A DNA stretch of 64,000 bases from Phascolarctos cinereus (GCF_002099425.1 NW_018344335.1:124001-188000); one strand, 5' to 3'. Numbered from the stretch's first letter, positions 1 to 11,709 are shown. Translations and numbers: made by a program. Notes: generated by a model from the letters alone, not told the origin.

Positions 1-883
1 TTAACTCAGTTACCTGGATATTTTGGGGATAAGAGGAACATAATTTTTAAAATTAGAGCTCTCCTGGACAAATGAGGACCTAGTCACCATAAGCAAACAT
101 TAAGGGGGGAAAAAAAAGAAGAAAAACTTTATATCATGAATTTTATTGTTTTTAAAATAAAAATGTATACTTTTTCTTTAGTTATTTTTAATTCAACATA
201 CTCTTCAATGATGCTGATTATATAAATGTACAGAACTGCTCATGTAAGAGCAAGGTATAGTAGAAAGTAAAGTATACTTTACTCAAGACAAAAGTAACCT
301 GGACTGAAGTCGCTCCTGCCTGTGGGGCCGCTGTGGGGCCATGGACAAGTCATTTAACCTCCTTAAGCATCAATTTCTCCACTTACAAAATATGGTAGGA
401 AAGAAAATTAGACTAGATACTATCTTTAAGGTGCTTTCCACTTCTAAGGGTCTATCTGTGATCTGCTTTACAGAGGTACTTGATAGAAGAGACTGTATTT
501 CCAGGGATGCCTGGCTCCAAAGAAGAATCTCCCAACAAGTAAGACTTTGTGCCAGACAGAATCTGGGTGATTCTGTAGTGAAGAGAGTATAGGAAGAAGA
601 CTCTGGCAGCAAGGGAAGCCAGCACATAATACGGTGAGAAGACATAGTGCAGAGCCTAGAAGTGCAGCAGCCAGATGCACCAGCATGTTCCTGAGACTCC
701 ACAGAGCAAACAGGAGTTAAGGCAGTATTCAGTCCTCAAGTTGTGATGACTAAGAAGCCTGTATGTAGGCTTCTACCTGATTCATTACTGTTCCAGAGAA
801 AGATCTTGCCAACATAGCTTTCCCCTTTTCAGAGTCATTTTCCCAGGCCACTCTGGTGGGAATCAGGGTGAGGATCAACTTCT
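1..883. other. No recognised feature
   Basis: AT-rich intronic sequence. Short open frames at 341-702 show no family resemblance and no splice context that I can support. Confidence 0.6.
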
Positions 884-1052
884 AGGATCATAGATGTAGG
901 GGACCTTAGAGGCCATCCAAGTCCAACCCTGTCATTGCACAGATAAGAAAACTGTGCACCGGTTTACAAAGCTAATAAGTGACAAAGGTAGGATCTGAAC
1001 CCATGGCTCTATCTTCTTCCATGGCTCTATCCATTATATCATGCTGCATCTC
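884..1052 (-). repeat. MIR3-like SINE
   Basis: The stretch reads as the reverse complement of a MIR3 copy: a 'gaccttagaggccatc..gtccaa' tail end, then the 'agataagaaaact' core and a tRNA-like end with 'ggatctgaaccca'. It is old and diverged. Confidence 0.7.
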
Positions 1053-1066
1053 AAAATAATAGCAAA

Positions 1067-1409
1067 GATGGGTGTGGTAATGCACCCCTGAAGTCCCTGC
1101 TACCAAGAGAGACTGGAGCTGGTGGATTCTTTAAGTTCCAGAGTTCTGAGCTGCCACAGAGCTAAAGCTAATCAAGTATCTGTAACTAAGTCTGGCACCA
1201 ATATGAAAAGTCCCTGAGAGTGGCAGGCTACTAGGCCGCCTGCATTAGGGAGAATGAGCCAAGGTTCAAAATCTGGAGCATATTAAGTAAAGCTTCTGCG
1301 ATGATCAACAGTGGGACTGGGTCTGTGTATGGTCACTGCACTTCCAGCCCTGTAGAAATAGAGAGACCTGGTCTCAAAAGTAAACAAATAAATGAACAAA
1401 TAAATAGAC
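1067..1409 (+). pseudogene. 7SL (SRP) RNA retropseudogene, near full length
   Basis: The order of motifs follows 7SL RNA from end to end: a GGGTGTGGTAATGCACCCCTG 5' start, a 'tccctgctac' loop, the S-domain run 'ctaagtctggcaccaata' and 'gatcaacagtgggactgg', then 'cactgcacttccagccctg' and 'gagacctggtctc', followed by an A-rich tail (1375-1409). About 310 bases, so both the Alu domain and the S domain are present. Many substitutions and the A-rich tail show a decayed L1-made copy and not a working SRP RNA gene. Marsupials are not known to have Alu-like 7SL SINEs. Confidence 0.88.
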
Positions 1410-3567
1410 TATGAAGATTAGAGAGATGATAGAAAGAGACAGACAGACAGGTGTATGAGCTAGCTGAGGAAAATTAAAAATACTAATCTGGATGTATACA
1501 GATTTGAGTGGAAAACAGGTTGCATACATAGTGCCCAAGATTTATTTACTGAAGAAGAAATGCAACCAGTTGGTAACTGTGCATCAAGAATAATGAAACC
1601 TAAGTACATACGGAGGGTTTTCCTTATGTCAAAGGTAGCTTATCTTTTAGTTTTCATCATTTAGATAAACAAAATTCTCATGAAGTTGAAATCCAACAAT
1701 TCATTCTCATTGTAGCCAACCCTTAAATTATCTTTGTTTACCTAACTGCCAAATAAAAATAGTGTAAGGGAGGGAAGTTGTAAACTTCCTCCTCCCTCCA
1801 ATTCAGTTGATGTAATATAGGATTTAGTCACAAATGTGACTAATTTGGTCACAAAAAAAGGTGTTAAACTAACTGTAGAGTTTCAGCTACACTCCTTTCT
1901 AGAGTGTGAACTCCTCTCTCTGAGAGAACTAAAGGAACAATCTCATTGGATGATCAAAAATTGGATATGCCTCTGTAACAGCTAACTCCAGGATGCAGTT
2001 CCAAGCTAGGAGTGCAGGGTCAGAAGGACTTTGTGGAGGTAGGTGGAGAAGGGGATTCCTCTCTCCCTCCACTGGCCATGGCATCTGGTAGAGAAGTGGG
2101 AGACACTCCATCCAGTAGTTACTCATTTCAAAAAAGATTTTGAGGCACAGTTTGAAAGAACAGAGACACACTCCAGACAAACACGGATACAAAAAAAGCT
2201 GTCACTCAAGGGAAGATGTAGCTTTGAGGAGTGGAACCCTTTGGCAGCAAAGAAAACAGATGGTTGTGGCCTTCAAGATCCAGCCTGTGGAGAGGAACAG
2301 ACCTCATGAATCTGGCTATGCAATATACACTGGGCCCAAAGGTAGTTTCATGAAGACTCTATGGGAGAAAGTACTTCTAGGCCCTCAATACCATAAGCTG
2401 TGAAGTGCTTTGACTATACAAGCTCTCTATATGTAGGTTTCATTATCACTATACTCTAATTTTGAGCCTGCTCTTCCCATAGGCTATATGTGTATTTTTG
2501 GGAGAGTAGGCCCCAAGTTTGTGGGAAGCTGGAGGGGAAATTACTGTTACTGTGCTCCCTTACTCAATTCCTTTGCTAAAAGTTAATTGTGTCTACTCAC
2601 TGACTGTTAATGGGAAGCATGTCAGTAAGAGCTTATGAACTATAATTTTAGAAGTAAAGCCAGTGAGTAACCCCTAGAACTGAGAGTGATAGCTGTCCTA
2701 TGGGGGAGGTCACCCAAAGAAGGAACTACGGTAGTTTAACCCAACTATTTTTTGATTAAAAGTATGATGACTACATTTCTAGCTAAGGACAAAGATCACC
2801 AAGGAAGATCTGAAAAGAAGATGAAGAGTTTCACCAGGCCTGGGTGGCATGTGAACATCACTGTCCTCAAAGAACAAAATGAAGCCTGGTGGAGGGTTAT
2901 TAAGAGGAAAAATTCAATTCAAACATCTATTAAGTGCCTGTGATGTGGTAAATTGAAAGTTTCTTAAGGGCAATGAGGTAAGCAACTTTTTCTAGGAAAT
3001 GGCTGAAAAAAGGAAGAAAGATATAGGATGATGGTTTGAGGGGATGGTAGGATCTAGTGAAGGATTTTTAAGGATGAAGGAGAACTCTGGCATGTTTGAA
3101 GGCAAGCATAAAGCAACTGGTCAATAGGAAGAGACTGAAGATAGAGAATTGAAGCTGCAATCTTCTGCAAAGAAAGGAGGGGATGGAATATAAGATCGAA
3201 GGTGCATGTTGAGTGGGATGGACTTGGCAAGTAGAAGGACCATCTCAATATCACAGAATGGAGAAAAGAGGGAGAGTATGGGGGATGATGTCAATGGTTT
3301 TGATGTGAAGAGAAGGGGAGAAGAGAGAGCTCACATGGCATAGTCTCAAGGTTTTCTAAATAAATGGATAGGTTTTCATTGATACCTACAACCACATTAA
3401 AGTTATTGTGGGTCTGGCACTAGGGTGGAGCAGAAGGGCACGTGAATTAGGAAAATAAGTACCCTTTTCCACCTCTGAATTCTATCTTTTTAGTAACCAG
3501 CTACATAGAACAAGATAAATTCACTAGTAATTCAAGCTAGGAGCTCTAGTTAAAATTTTATCCAACA
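1410..3567. other. No recognised gene; anonymous intron sequence
   Basis: I see no gene or clear repeat. The part at about 3010-3350 is purine-rich and loosely resembles the body of the dispersed L2-type repeat that follows, but too weakly to claim. Confidence 0.5.
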
Positions 3568-4265
3568 ATCAATTTATTAAGTTATTACTATATGCCAGGC
3601 ACTACGCTAGGTGCTACTAAGACCAAAAAAAAAAAATGTCCCTGCCCCACTTAAGGAATTTACATTCTATTGGAAAAAAACATCATGTACACCAAAAAAA
3701 TCATATAAAATGTATATACAAAGTAAGTTTTTTCCCCTCAAGTAAATTGGGATTGGGGAAAAGGTATAAGGAAACTATAAGGATAAAGATAGGTTGCCTA
3801 CAGGAGATGGCATCTAAATCAAGCCTTAAGGAAAGTTAGGGATTTCAAAAGGCGCAGGTAAGGAGGTGAATTTGGGGGTGGTAGAAGGGGGAGAATAAGA
3901 ATAGGAGAGAGGTACAGCCTGTGCAAAAAACATGAAGACAAGAAAAGAATATTGCATGTATCAGCTAATTTGTCTAGAATGTTCAATAAACCCAGAAAAG
4001 GCAACTACAGCAAGATTGTAAAGAGCTTTAAAAACCAGAGATGTTAATATTTTATCCTGGAAGCAGTGTGAGCATGGTGAGATGAGTGTTTTATGAATAT
4101 CAGTTTTGTAGGTATGTGAAAGATAGAATGAAATGTGGAAAAGCTGAATGCAGTTAGGAGGATATTCTAATGATCCAGGTATGAGGGAACAAGGGCCTAA
4201 ACCAGTATGGCTGCTGCATAAGTACAGCAAAAAGGACAGATAGCAGATTTACCATGGAGGCAGAA
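3568..4265 (-). repeat. L2-type repeat, 3' end and body
   Basis: It opens with the reverse complement of the L2 3' end ('tatgccaggcactacgctaggtgct', in pieces) and 'cttaaggaatttacattct'. The following 500 bases ('aagagctttaaaaaccagagat', 'attctaatgatccaggtat') belong to a widely dispersed ancient mammalian repeat usually joined to that end. The family name for the body is uncertain. Confidence 0.55.
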
Positions 4266-4399
4266 TAAAGCTATTGGACTAGGTTATCCAGAACGTGGAT
4301 AGAGCCAGCAGGTAGTGCTGTGAGGAGCAAAGATGGCTAATTGGTACTTGTTGCTTTCTTCTCTTTTCTCTGTTCTGGAGATGAATCCTCCCAGGAGGA

Positions 4400-4940
4400 G
4401 TTATCTCCTCCAAAGAGGCTGGTTCAGAGTACAATGTTTTAACTCTTCCTCTCAGCTTCCTGTCCTTTGAACATCTGATAAATATGTCACCATCCAAACC
4501 ATGAATTAAAAATGTTGAATATCTCTGGGCCAAGAACAGATTCTCAGGGAACCTCCTTCCAATCTGACACAGACTGATTAATGAATACTTTGGGGTCCAA
4601 CTAGTCATTCAACCAATTCTAAACCTACCTAGCTGTACTATCAGCCTATATTTCTCCATCTCAAATACAAGGATAATGTGAGAGACTGGCTAATGTACAC
4701 ATATACAGCATTCCTAATTACTATATCAAAAAAGAAAGAGCATGAGTCTGATATGACCTAATAAAACCATGGTAGCTTTCAGTAATCACCATTTTTCCTT
4801 CCTAAATGCTTACAAACCATTCCTTCAATTATATGTCCTAGAATTTTGCCAGGAATATAATTCAATCTTATCAATTTATAATTTGAAGATTCCAACCTCT
4901 TCTCTGTTTTGAAGATTGGGACATTTCCCCACCACATTCA
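4400..4940 (-). mobile_element. L3/CR1 LINE fragment, reverse transcriptase region (first piece)
   Basis: Read on the minus strand this follows the conserved CR1/L3 reverse transcriptase region: the area around the 'DFSKAFD' block is recognisable in decayed form at 4660-4700, with the downstream 'GVPQGS..GPL' area near 4540. It continues in the piece at 9085-9425; the 4 kb between are later insertions. Very old. Confidence 0.65.
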
Positions 4941-4942
4941 AG

Positions 4943-5003
4943 TGCTAGATTTAAAGCTGAAAGGGACCTCAGAGGTCAGCATGTACAATTCCCTCATTTT
5001 ATT
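4943..5003 (-). repeat. MIR3 SINE, left piece (split)
   Basis: The motif 'gaaagggacctcagaggtca' is the MIR3 tail end. The copy stops at 'ccctcatttta' and resumes at about 8942 with 'aactcattttacagatgggg', so a later LINE insertion split it and duplicated about nine bases. Confidence 0.65.
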
Positions 5004-5110
5004 TTTAAAAGTAACTTTTTAAAAAATTTACACTTAATTATTGACAAGGATCAACATTTCAATATACCAAAAAGAACAAGAAGCCTCAATTTCTGTTATG
5101 TACAGTTCAT
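5004..5110 (-). mobile_element. Old L1, 3' terminal piece
   Basis: A T-rich start directly after the split MIR3 marks the 3' end of a minus-strand L1. Its other pieces lie at 6065-6690, 7210-7345, 8315-8395 and 8640-8925, in the right order for one L1 later cut by younger insertions. This terminal piece is recognised mostly by position. Confidence 0.5.
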
Positions 5111-5119
5111 TTTAATAAA

Positions 5120-5252
5120 TATGTATATATAGATACACACATATGTGCATAGCTATGTATATGTTTGTATATATATATATATATACACACACACACATAC
5201 ACACATACATTTGCATATATATGTGTGTATACACATATATACATAGACATTT
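5120..5252. repeat. (TA)n/(CA)n microsatellite
   Basis: Runs of TA, ACAC and ATGTGT make an AT-rich simple repeat. The open frames through it are low-complexity shadows. Confidence 0.9.
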
Positions 5253-5324
5253 ATTTTTTAAAAGGTCATAACAAAGTTGCTCTAATTGTGTCCTATGTTG
5301 TATTTTTTGGTTTTCTTCTGAGTT

Positions 5325-6061
5325 TAAAAAATGTTCCAACCATTCTGGAGAGCAATCTGGAACTATGCCTAAAGGGCTATAAAAATGTGCATACTCTTTG
5401 ACCCAACAATAGCACTTCTAGGGCTGTATCCCAAAGAGACCATAAAAATGGGAAAAGGACCAAAAATATTTCTAGCAGCTTTCTGTGGTGGCAAAGAATT
5501 GGAAATTGAGGGGATGCCCATCAATTGGGAAATGGCTGAACAAGTTGTGGCATATGAATGTAATGAATAGCACTACTGTGCTATAAGAAATGATGAGCAA
5601 GCAGACTTTAGAAAAATATGGAAAGACTTGTATGGACTGATGCTGAGTGAAGTGAGTAGAACCAGGAGAATGTTGTACACAGCAACAGCCACACTGTGTG
5701 ATGACTAACTTTGACAGACTTAACTCTTCTCAGCAATGCAAGGATCTAAGACATCTCTGTAAGTCTCATGATGGAAAATGCTATCCACATCCAGAGAAAT
5801 AACTATGGAGTCTGAATGCAGATTGAAGAGTACTATTTGCTCTTTTTTTTCCTTCTGTTTTGTTTCTTTTTTCTTGTGGTTCCTCCCATTGGTTCTAATT
5901 CTTCTTTACAATATGACTAATGTGAAAATAGAAATGCATACGTAAAAACTATATCACATTGCATGCTGTCTTGGGGAAGGAGGGAGAGAGGAGGAGAAAA
6001 TTTAAAACTCAAAAGCTTACGGAAGTGAATGTTGAAAACTAAAAATAAATTAATTTAAAAA
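5325..6061 (+). mobile_element. L1 3' UTR fragment, 5'-truncated
   Basis: It carries the marsupial L1 3' sequence in order: 'aaccattctggagagcaat', 'gggctataaaaatgtgcata', 'aaagaattggaaattgaggg', 'gctgagtgaagtgagtagaa' and the end 'gttgaaaactaaaaataaat' before an A-rich tail. That last motif is also the 3' end of the HAL1 elements at 52426 and 60862. No coding capacity. Confidence 0.85.
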
Positions 6062-6064
6062 ACG

Positions 6065-6690
6065 ACTTATTGATGCTCTTTTGCCTATCGATTTAGCTAC
6101 CACATAAACCTCCAGTAGAAGCTCTTCCTTATAATTACAGCCCAGCAAAAGAAATCAATATATTAGCCATGTCTGAGAACACAGGTCTTATTCTGTATCT
6201 AGAGCCCATTACCTCTGTCAAGTGTTGGGAGGTATGTTTCATCATCAGTCTTCTGAAGTCAATATTTTTTGCTGCTTTGATTAGAATTCCAAGGTCTTTC
6301 AAAAGTGACTTTTCTTTATATTATTGTTGCCATCACATAAACTATTTTCCTGGTTCTTCTCATTTCACTCTATAGTACTTCACATAATATTTCCCATATT
6401 TTTCTGAAACTATCATATTTGTCATTGTAATAATGAAATAATGACCCATTACATTCATACAAGAAATTTTTCAGCCATTCTCCAAATCATGGAGTTCTTT
6501 GTTACTACAAAAATATAAATATTCTTACACAGATAGATCCTCTCCTTCTATTCTTGATCTCCTTGAGAGATATACCTACTAGTAAGATCAAATGGTATGC
6601 ATAATTTTATGGCTTTGGGGGTATGATTTTAAGTTGTTTTCTAGAACAGTTAAAACTTTTAACAGCTCCAAGAATAATGCAACAATGTGG
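6065..6690 (-). mobile_element. Old L1 3' UTR, second piece
   Basis: Reverse complement of an older L1 3' UTR: 'cctggttcttctcatttcac', 'cattacattcatacaag', 'ttcagccattctccaaatca', 'cagctccaagaataatgcaa'. It belongs to the minus-strand L1 starting at 5004. Confidence 0.75.
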
Positions 6691-6928
6691 GCAGCAGCAT
6701 GGTACAATGGATAGCGTGCCAGGCCCATACTCAGGAAAACTTGAGTTCAGATCTGACTTTAGACATTTACTAGCTTTGTGACTCTGGACAAGTTACTTAA
6801 CCTTTGTTTGCCTCAGTTCTCTCAACTGTAAAATGAGGATAATAGCAGCATCCATTTTACAAGTTAAAAAGATCAAATGAGATAATGATTGTAAAGCACC
6901 CAACTCATAGTGCTATACAAGTTTTAGC

Positions 6929-6964
<36 letters not shown>

Positions 6965-6976
6965 TATTATTATTAT
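6691..6976 (+). repeat. CORE-SINE (MIR/THER-1 type) with (ATT)n tail
   Basis: A tRNA-like head ('ggtacaatggatagcg', B-box-like 'gagttcagatctg') is followed by the CORE ('ttactagctttgtgactctg', 'ctcaactgtaaaatgagga') and the 'gatcaaatgagataatgatt' tail, ending in about 50 bases of ATT repeat. It is inserted into the old minus-strand L1. Confidence 0.85.
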
Positions 6977-7209
6977 TCTCCCCTATGACCCCTAAAACCA
7001 GGAAGGTACTGGAATATTCAACAATCAGCTCTCTGAAGAAACAAGACACACTTTTAAGTTGAATCTGCATTATTATTATTTTTCTCCATCATTTTCTTAG
7101 GTCGAGAGAATCAACAAAACAATTAATCAAGTCCTAATCTGTAATGTTTGATGGTTTCTAAGATGTAAATGCTCGCCCCGAAAACTTAATAATCAGTTCT
7201 TGTGAGTCC

Positions 7210-7345
7210 ATTTAAGCTGGCTCCAGCAGACCTTTACCCACAACTATTGTTATTTTTCCATCTTTGCCAATCTGAGGAGCATGAGGTGAAACCTCAGAGT
7301 TTAGTTTTTTTCTAATCATTAATGATTTGGAGCATTTTATATTGT
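7210..7345 (-). mobile_element. Old L1 3' UTR, third piece
   Basis: The motifs 'gccaatctgaggagcatgag', 'gtgaaacctcagagt' and 'taatgatttggagcatttta' are antisense L1 3' UTR, in order after the piece ending at 6690. Confidence 0.65.
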
Positions 7346-7367
7346 TGAAACTGTGGATTTCTTTCTG

Positions 7368-8312
7368 TGAAAACAGTTTTCAGATGAAGAAATTAAAGTT
7401 ATCTACAGTTACATGAAAAATGCTCTAAATCACTATTGATCAGAGACATGCAAAGTAAAAGAATTTTAAGGTACCACCTCACACCTATTAGATTGGTTAA
7501 CATGACAAAATGCTGGAGAAGACGTGGGAAAATTGGAACACTAATGCATTGTTGGTGGAGTGATGAACTGATCCAACCATTCTGGAAAGCAGTTTGGAAC
7601 TATGCCCAAAGGGCTATAAAACTATGCATACCTTTTTTAATCCAGAAATACTACTACTAAGTCTGTTCCCAAAGAGATCATAAAAAAGGGAAAAGGACCT
7701 TCACGTACAAATATATTTACAGCAGCTCTTTTTGTGGTGGCAAAGAATTAGAAAATTGAGAGGATGCCCATCAAATGGGAAATGGCTGAACAAGTTGTGG
7801 GGAATATTATTGTGCTATAAAAAATGATGAGCAGGTAGATTTCAGAAAAACCTGGAGAGACTTGCATGAACTAACGCTGAGTGAAGTGAGCAGAACCAGG
7901 AGAATGTTGTACAGAGTAACAGCCACATTGTGTGACGACCAATTTTGTTAGACTTGGCTCTTCTGAGCAATGCAATGATCTAAGACAATTCCAAAAGATT
8001 CATGATGGAAAATGCTATCCACATCCAGAGAAAGAAAAATGGAGTCTGAATGCAGATCAAAGCATACTGTTTTCTCTTTTTGTTGTTCTCATGGCTTTTC
8101 CCTTTTGTTCTGATTCTTCTTTCACAACACGACTAATGTGGAAATATGTTTAACATGATTGTACATGTATAAGTTACATCAGACTGCTTGCTGTCTTGGA
8201 GAGGGGCAGGGAGAAAAATTAGCAACTCAAAATCTTATAAAAACGAATGCTGAAAAGCATCTTTACATGTAATTGGAAAAAAATAAAATACTATTAAGTG
8301 GGAAAAATAAAA
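7368..8312 (+). mobile_element. L1 3' UTR fragment, 5'-truncated
   Basis: It starts inside the 3' UTR ('aaatgctctaaatcactatt', 'taccacctcacacctattag') and runs through the same landmarks as the copy at 5325 to the alternative L1 end 'aaataaaatactattaag'. It interrupts the old minus-strand L1; 'gaaaac' lies on both sides of it. Confidence 0.87.
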
Positions 8313-8395
8313 TAAAACATATTAGACAAAAAAATGAAAGAAAACTGCCTGTTCATATCTTTTGACTTAGCTCTTGCTGACATAAATACATACAC

Positions 8396-8540
8396 ATATA
8401 TAGTATACAGCATATAGTATGTGTATATATATATATATATATATATGTAGTATGTATATATATAGATATATATATAGATATATATATATACACACATAGT
8501 ATATATATGTGTGTGTATATACATAGATATAGATACAGAT
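8396..8540. repeat. (TA)n-rich microsatellite
   Basis: TATA and GTGTAT runs of about 140 bases. A pure C run follows at 8584-8594. Confidence 0.9.
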
Positions 8541-8639
8541 CTTGGAAATGAGATTTATATCAGAAAAATTTGCTGAAAAGATTCCCCCCCCCCCAGTTAA
8601 CTGGTTGCCTTCTAATTTCAACTGCACTGGTTTTTTATG

Positions 8640-8925
8640 TATGAAAAATTTTACATTTTACGTCATCAAAGTTTATTTTTAATTCTGTGATCCTCTCTCG
8701 CTAGTTTAATTATGAATGCTTCCCCTATCTATAACTGTGAAAGGAATTTTCTTCCTTGATTCCCTATTTTGTTGATGAAGTATCCTTTTATATCTAAAAG
8801 TAACGTATCTAATCTTCATATACAGAGTGAGATATGCTGGTCTATAACTAACTTGTGCCAAAATGCTTTCCAATTTTCCTAGAAGTTCTTGTCAAATAGT
8901 CTTCAGTCTGGGGGTTGGAGTTTAG
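8640..8925 (-). mobile_element. Old L1, most 5' piece (ORF2 end/3' UTR)
   Basis: Antisense L1 motifs such as 'ctgtgaaaggaattttcttc', 'gagtgagatatgctggtcta' and 'ttttcctagaagttcttgtc' are in order after the other pieces. Beyond it the split MIR3 resumes, so this is the 5' limit of the truncated old L1. Confidence 0.65.
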
Positions 8926-8934
8926 GGTCAATCA

Positions 8935-9078
8935 ACTCATTTTACAGATGGGGAAAATGAAGTACAGAAAGGTTGAGTGACTTGCTTGAAATCAAATAAA
9001 TTTCTGGGGCAAGAGCTGAATTCAGCTCTCCCTGACTCCAAGTCCAGTTCTCTATCCTGGCCACCACCTGGCCTGCAC
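8935..9078 (-). repeat. MIR3 SINE, right piece (split)
   Basis: Continues the copy begun at 4943: 'attttacagatggggaaaat', 'gttgagtgacttgc', 'ctgactccaagtccagttct'. Confidence 0.7.
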
Positions 9079-9084
9079 TTTATG

Positions 9085-9425
9085 GCACTTCTAAGATCTT
9101 CCAAAGATCACTGACAGAAGCTTAATTGCATCTACTGGTTCTTTTAATATAATTCTTTTATTATAAGTAACCAGGGACTCATGTCTTGAACTCAATGGGA
9201 ACAACTCTATTCTTTCTTGCTATCTTGTCTGGTTTCAGTTCCCTACTAAACATTTTTTTTCCCTGTCCTCCAATCAAACACTATTTATTCTCATTAGCAG
9301 AAACAACAGAAGCAAAGAATCTAGGACCTGTGTCCTCCCCACAGCCTGTCATCTTTGTCCCTTCCACCACCAAACACCAGTGCTACACATTCTTTGACAG
9401 TCTTCTTGTCCCAAACATAGCTTAA
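9085..9425 (-). mobile_element. L3/CR1 LINE fragment, second piece
   Basis: The stretch 'gatcttccaaagatcactga' continues the CR1/L3 sequence broken off at 4940, followed by a decayed 'caaagaatctaggacc'-type segment typical of antisense CR1. Continuity with the first piece is the main support. Confidence 0.55.
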
Positions 9426-9559
9426 AAACAAAAAACAAACAAAAACTTTGTTTTGTCCCAAGCCTTCATCCCTGGTGTTAGTACATTTTGAACTATAATG
9501 TTTTTCTTACTGTGCGTCTACATTTACATTAATCATTAAATGAATTCTCTGTGCACAAT

Positions 9560-9690
9560 GGCCATGCTCACAGTATGTGAACTCCTCAAGTGCAGGATGG
9601 TTTCATTTCTGTCTTTGTACTTCCCGCATCTAGCACAGCAACTAGTACATGGGAAGCACTTAGTGCTTCTTGGTTGAACTTTCCACCATA
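9560..9690 (+). repeat. L2/MIR 3' tail
   Basis: The string 'gaactcctcaagtgcaggat' and 'ctagcacagcaactagtaca' followed by 'gggaagcacttagtgctt' is a decayed copy of the L2 3' end (stop-gap 'ctccttgagggcaggga .. cctggcacatagtaggtgct'). Confidence 0.6.
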
Positions 9691-11430
9691 TGTTTTGCAT
9701 CCATCTTCCATCTCATGTTATTTCAAAATCTATGGGGCTTGACAAGTCTCCTGCGTACCTACACTGGCATCTCTAGAAAGCTCTTTGGACTCACCAGAAT
9801 CTTTGTGTTTTCAGAATTTCATTCCTGATCACTTTCCATCACCCTCATACCAACTACTTCTATTGGATTTTAGGTAATGACTTATAACTCCCTGCTGTAA
9901 ATATGCTTTCAAAAACTCTAGTCTTCACATAAAACTATGCTCAACTTTAGTTTTATTTACCACCAATATAGAGTAGAAAATTGCAACAAATATTCAGATA
10001 GCTGGAGACCCCAACCTATATGTAAATAATCTGCTGTACATTCCCTCAACGATATCAGTTTTGTTTTTCCATACGTGGATCCTAATCTAAAAGCTTTCCA
10101 AGGATGCTTCTCCACTATGATTTTCAGATTTCTTTACATGACTACATCTTAATATATAATTATACTATCCCTTTTATCTATTGTATTCCTTCTGAATATG
10201 GTATACCTTTCCATGGAAAAAGTAATCTCTGCCTTGTAGCCTAGGTAAGTTTTCCCTTAAAAGGTACTGAAACTGTCCTTAAGACTTAAGTGGCCAGTTC
10301 ATAAGGAGAAAGGAATTGCTCTCCTTCAAAGCTTAACTGGTGCACTAATACGTCCAACACTCAACAGAATCAATGCTGTATCCTTGATAAGTATCCTTTT
10401 TATGCTACGGCAAGTAAACTTCCTTTTGTTAACTATTAAATGGTCTATGAGTGTCTCATTTCATTCCAATGGAGAATCTGAACCACCAGAATGGCCTGAA
10501 TCAGGTCTAGACTACAACTTCCATGGGATATTTCAGTCATGATTCTCATTCCACTAAGTCTATGAGACTGAATTTGCCTTCTTTATGTCTGATTTACACT
10601 ATTACCTATAATTTGTATGTATAGAAAATTCATATATTATAGAATGTACACTCACATTTCTAGGCTTCATCTTTTAAAATATTAGATGTTTAGATATACT
10701 AATTATTGCTTTATTTCTGCCTATACAGGGGCACTCAAACTGGTGGGTTTAATTTATTATTTAGCATGGTTTATTATTTATTCAGCTGTATCATTATTTG
10801 GGTTATATGATTTAATGCTTCATCTATTATTTCTTTTGCACTCACTAGGGAAAGAGGTTAGATATGGAACTATGTAAATGCCATATAACATGAGAAGGGC
10901 ATCAGGACCCTGCAGGGCCAGAAAGGTGAGTTTTTTGCTCATGTGTGTTCTGTGTGTACCTTTCTATCCTTTCTTCCTATATATGTGCCCACTCATCTCA
11001 CTGATATTGTGTGTACTTGTGCAATAATGTGCATCAGATTTACAGGTATTAATGTTTTGTAACTTGTTCTTACTATGACATCTCACTAAATGCTTTTGAC
11101 GGGAGCTAACTGTGACTTCTGGCTATTAAAGATGTGTACCAGTGGTGGCATCTAATTATAGGAATTTCAGCCCACAGAGTACTTTGAATCTGATAATAAT
11201 TGTCTCATTGGAGATTCAACCTACCAGTTTGGGGGCAGGGCTGGGGAAGTAGCCCAGAGAGTGTTCTTCACTGATAATACTTTAAATTTTGTGAAATGCT
11301 TTCTACCACAACCACCATGTTAAGCAGTATTTTTATCCCCTATTTTTTTTTTAACAAACAAGGAAACTGGGGTTCAGAGACTAATCAATTTGTTCATGAT
11401 CATATATCTAGTTCATTTTAAAAACTTTAG
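9691..11430. other. No recognised feature
   Basis: AT-rich intronic sequence without a repeat or exon that I can name, apart from a weak antisense MIR-like patch at 11290-11415. Confidence 0.5.
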
Positions 11431-11709
11431 TTAGGAGTAGTCATACGAGCCCATAATCCCAGCTAGCAGGGTGGCTGAGGCTGGCAAATCTCTTGAACTT
11501 TAGCAGCTGCAGTGGGCAGCAGCTGCTGACTAGAGGTCCACACTAAGTTTGACATCAAAACAGTGGGCACTGCAGGTACCAGATTGTCTAAGGAGGAGTA
11601 AACAACCCAGTTCAAAAATGGAGCAGGCTGAAGCTCCCTTTCAGTAGAGGTATTGTTGCTCCTGTACTTCCAGCCTGGGCAAGATAAAAAGACTGGGGGA
11701 AAAAAAAAC
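11431..11709 (+). pseudogene. 7SL (SRP) RNA retropseudogene, second copy
   Basis: The 7SL landmarks appear in order: 'ccataatcccagctagcagg', 'gtggctgaggctggc', the S-domain run 'cacactaagtttgacatcaa', 'ttgtctaaggaggagtaaac', and 'tgtacttccagcctgggcaa', ending in an A tail at 11700. About 270 bases, diverged and partly deleted, so not a functional gene. Confidence 0.85.

Noticed and set aside
1067-1409. A functional SRP RNA gene
   Set aside because: Too many substitutions and an A-rich tail; it is a retrocopy.
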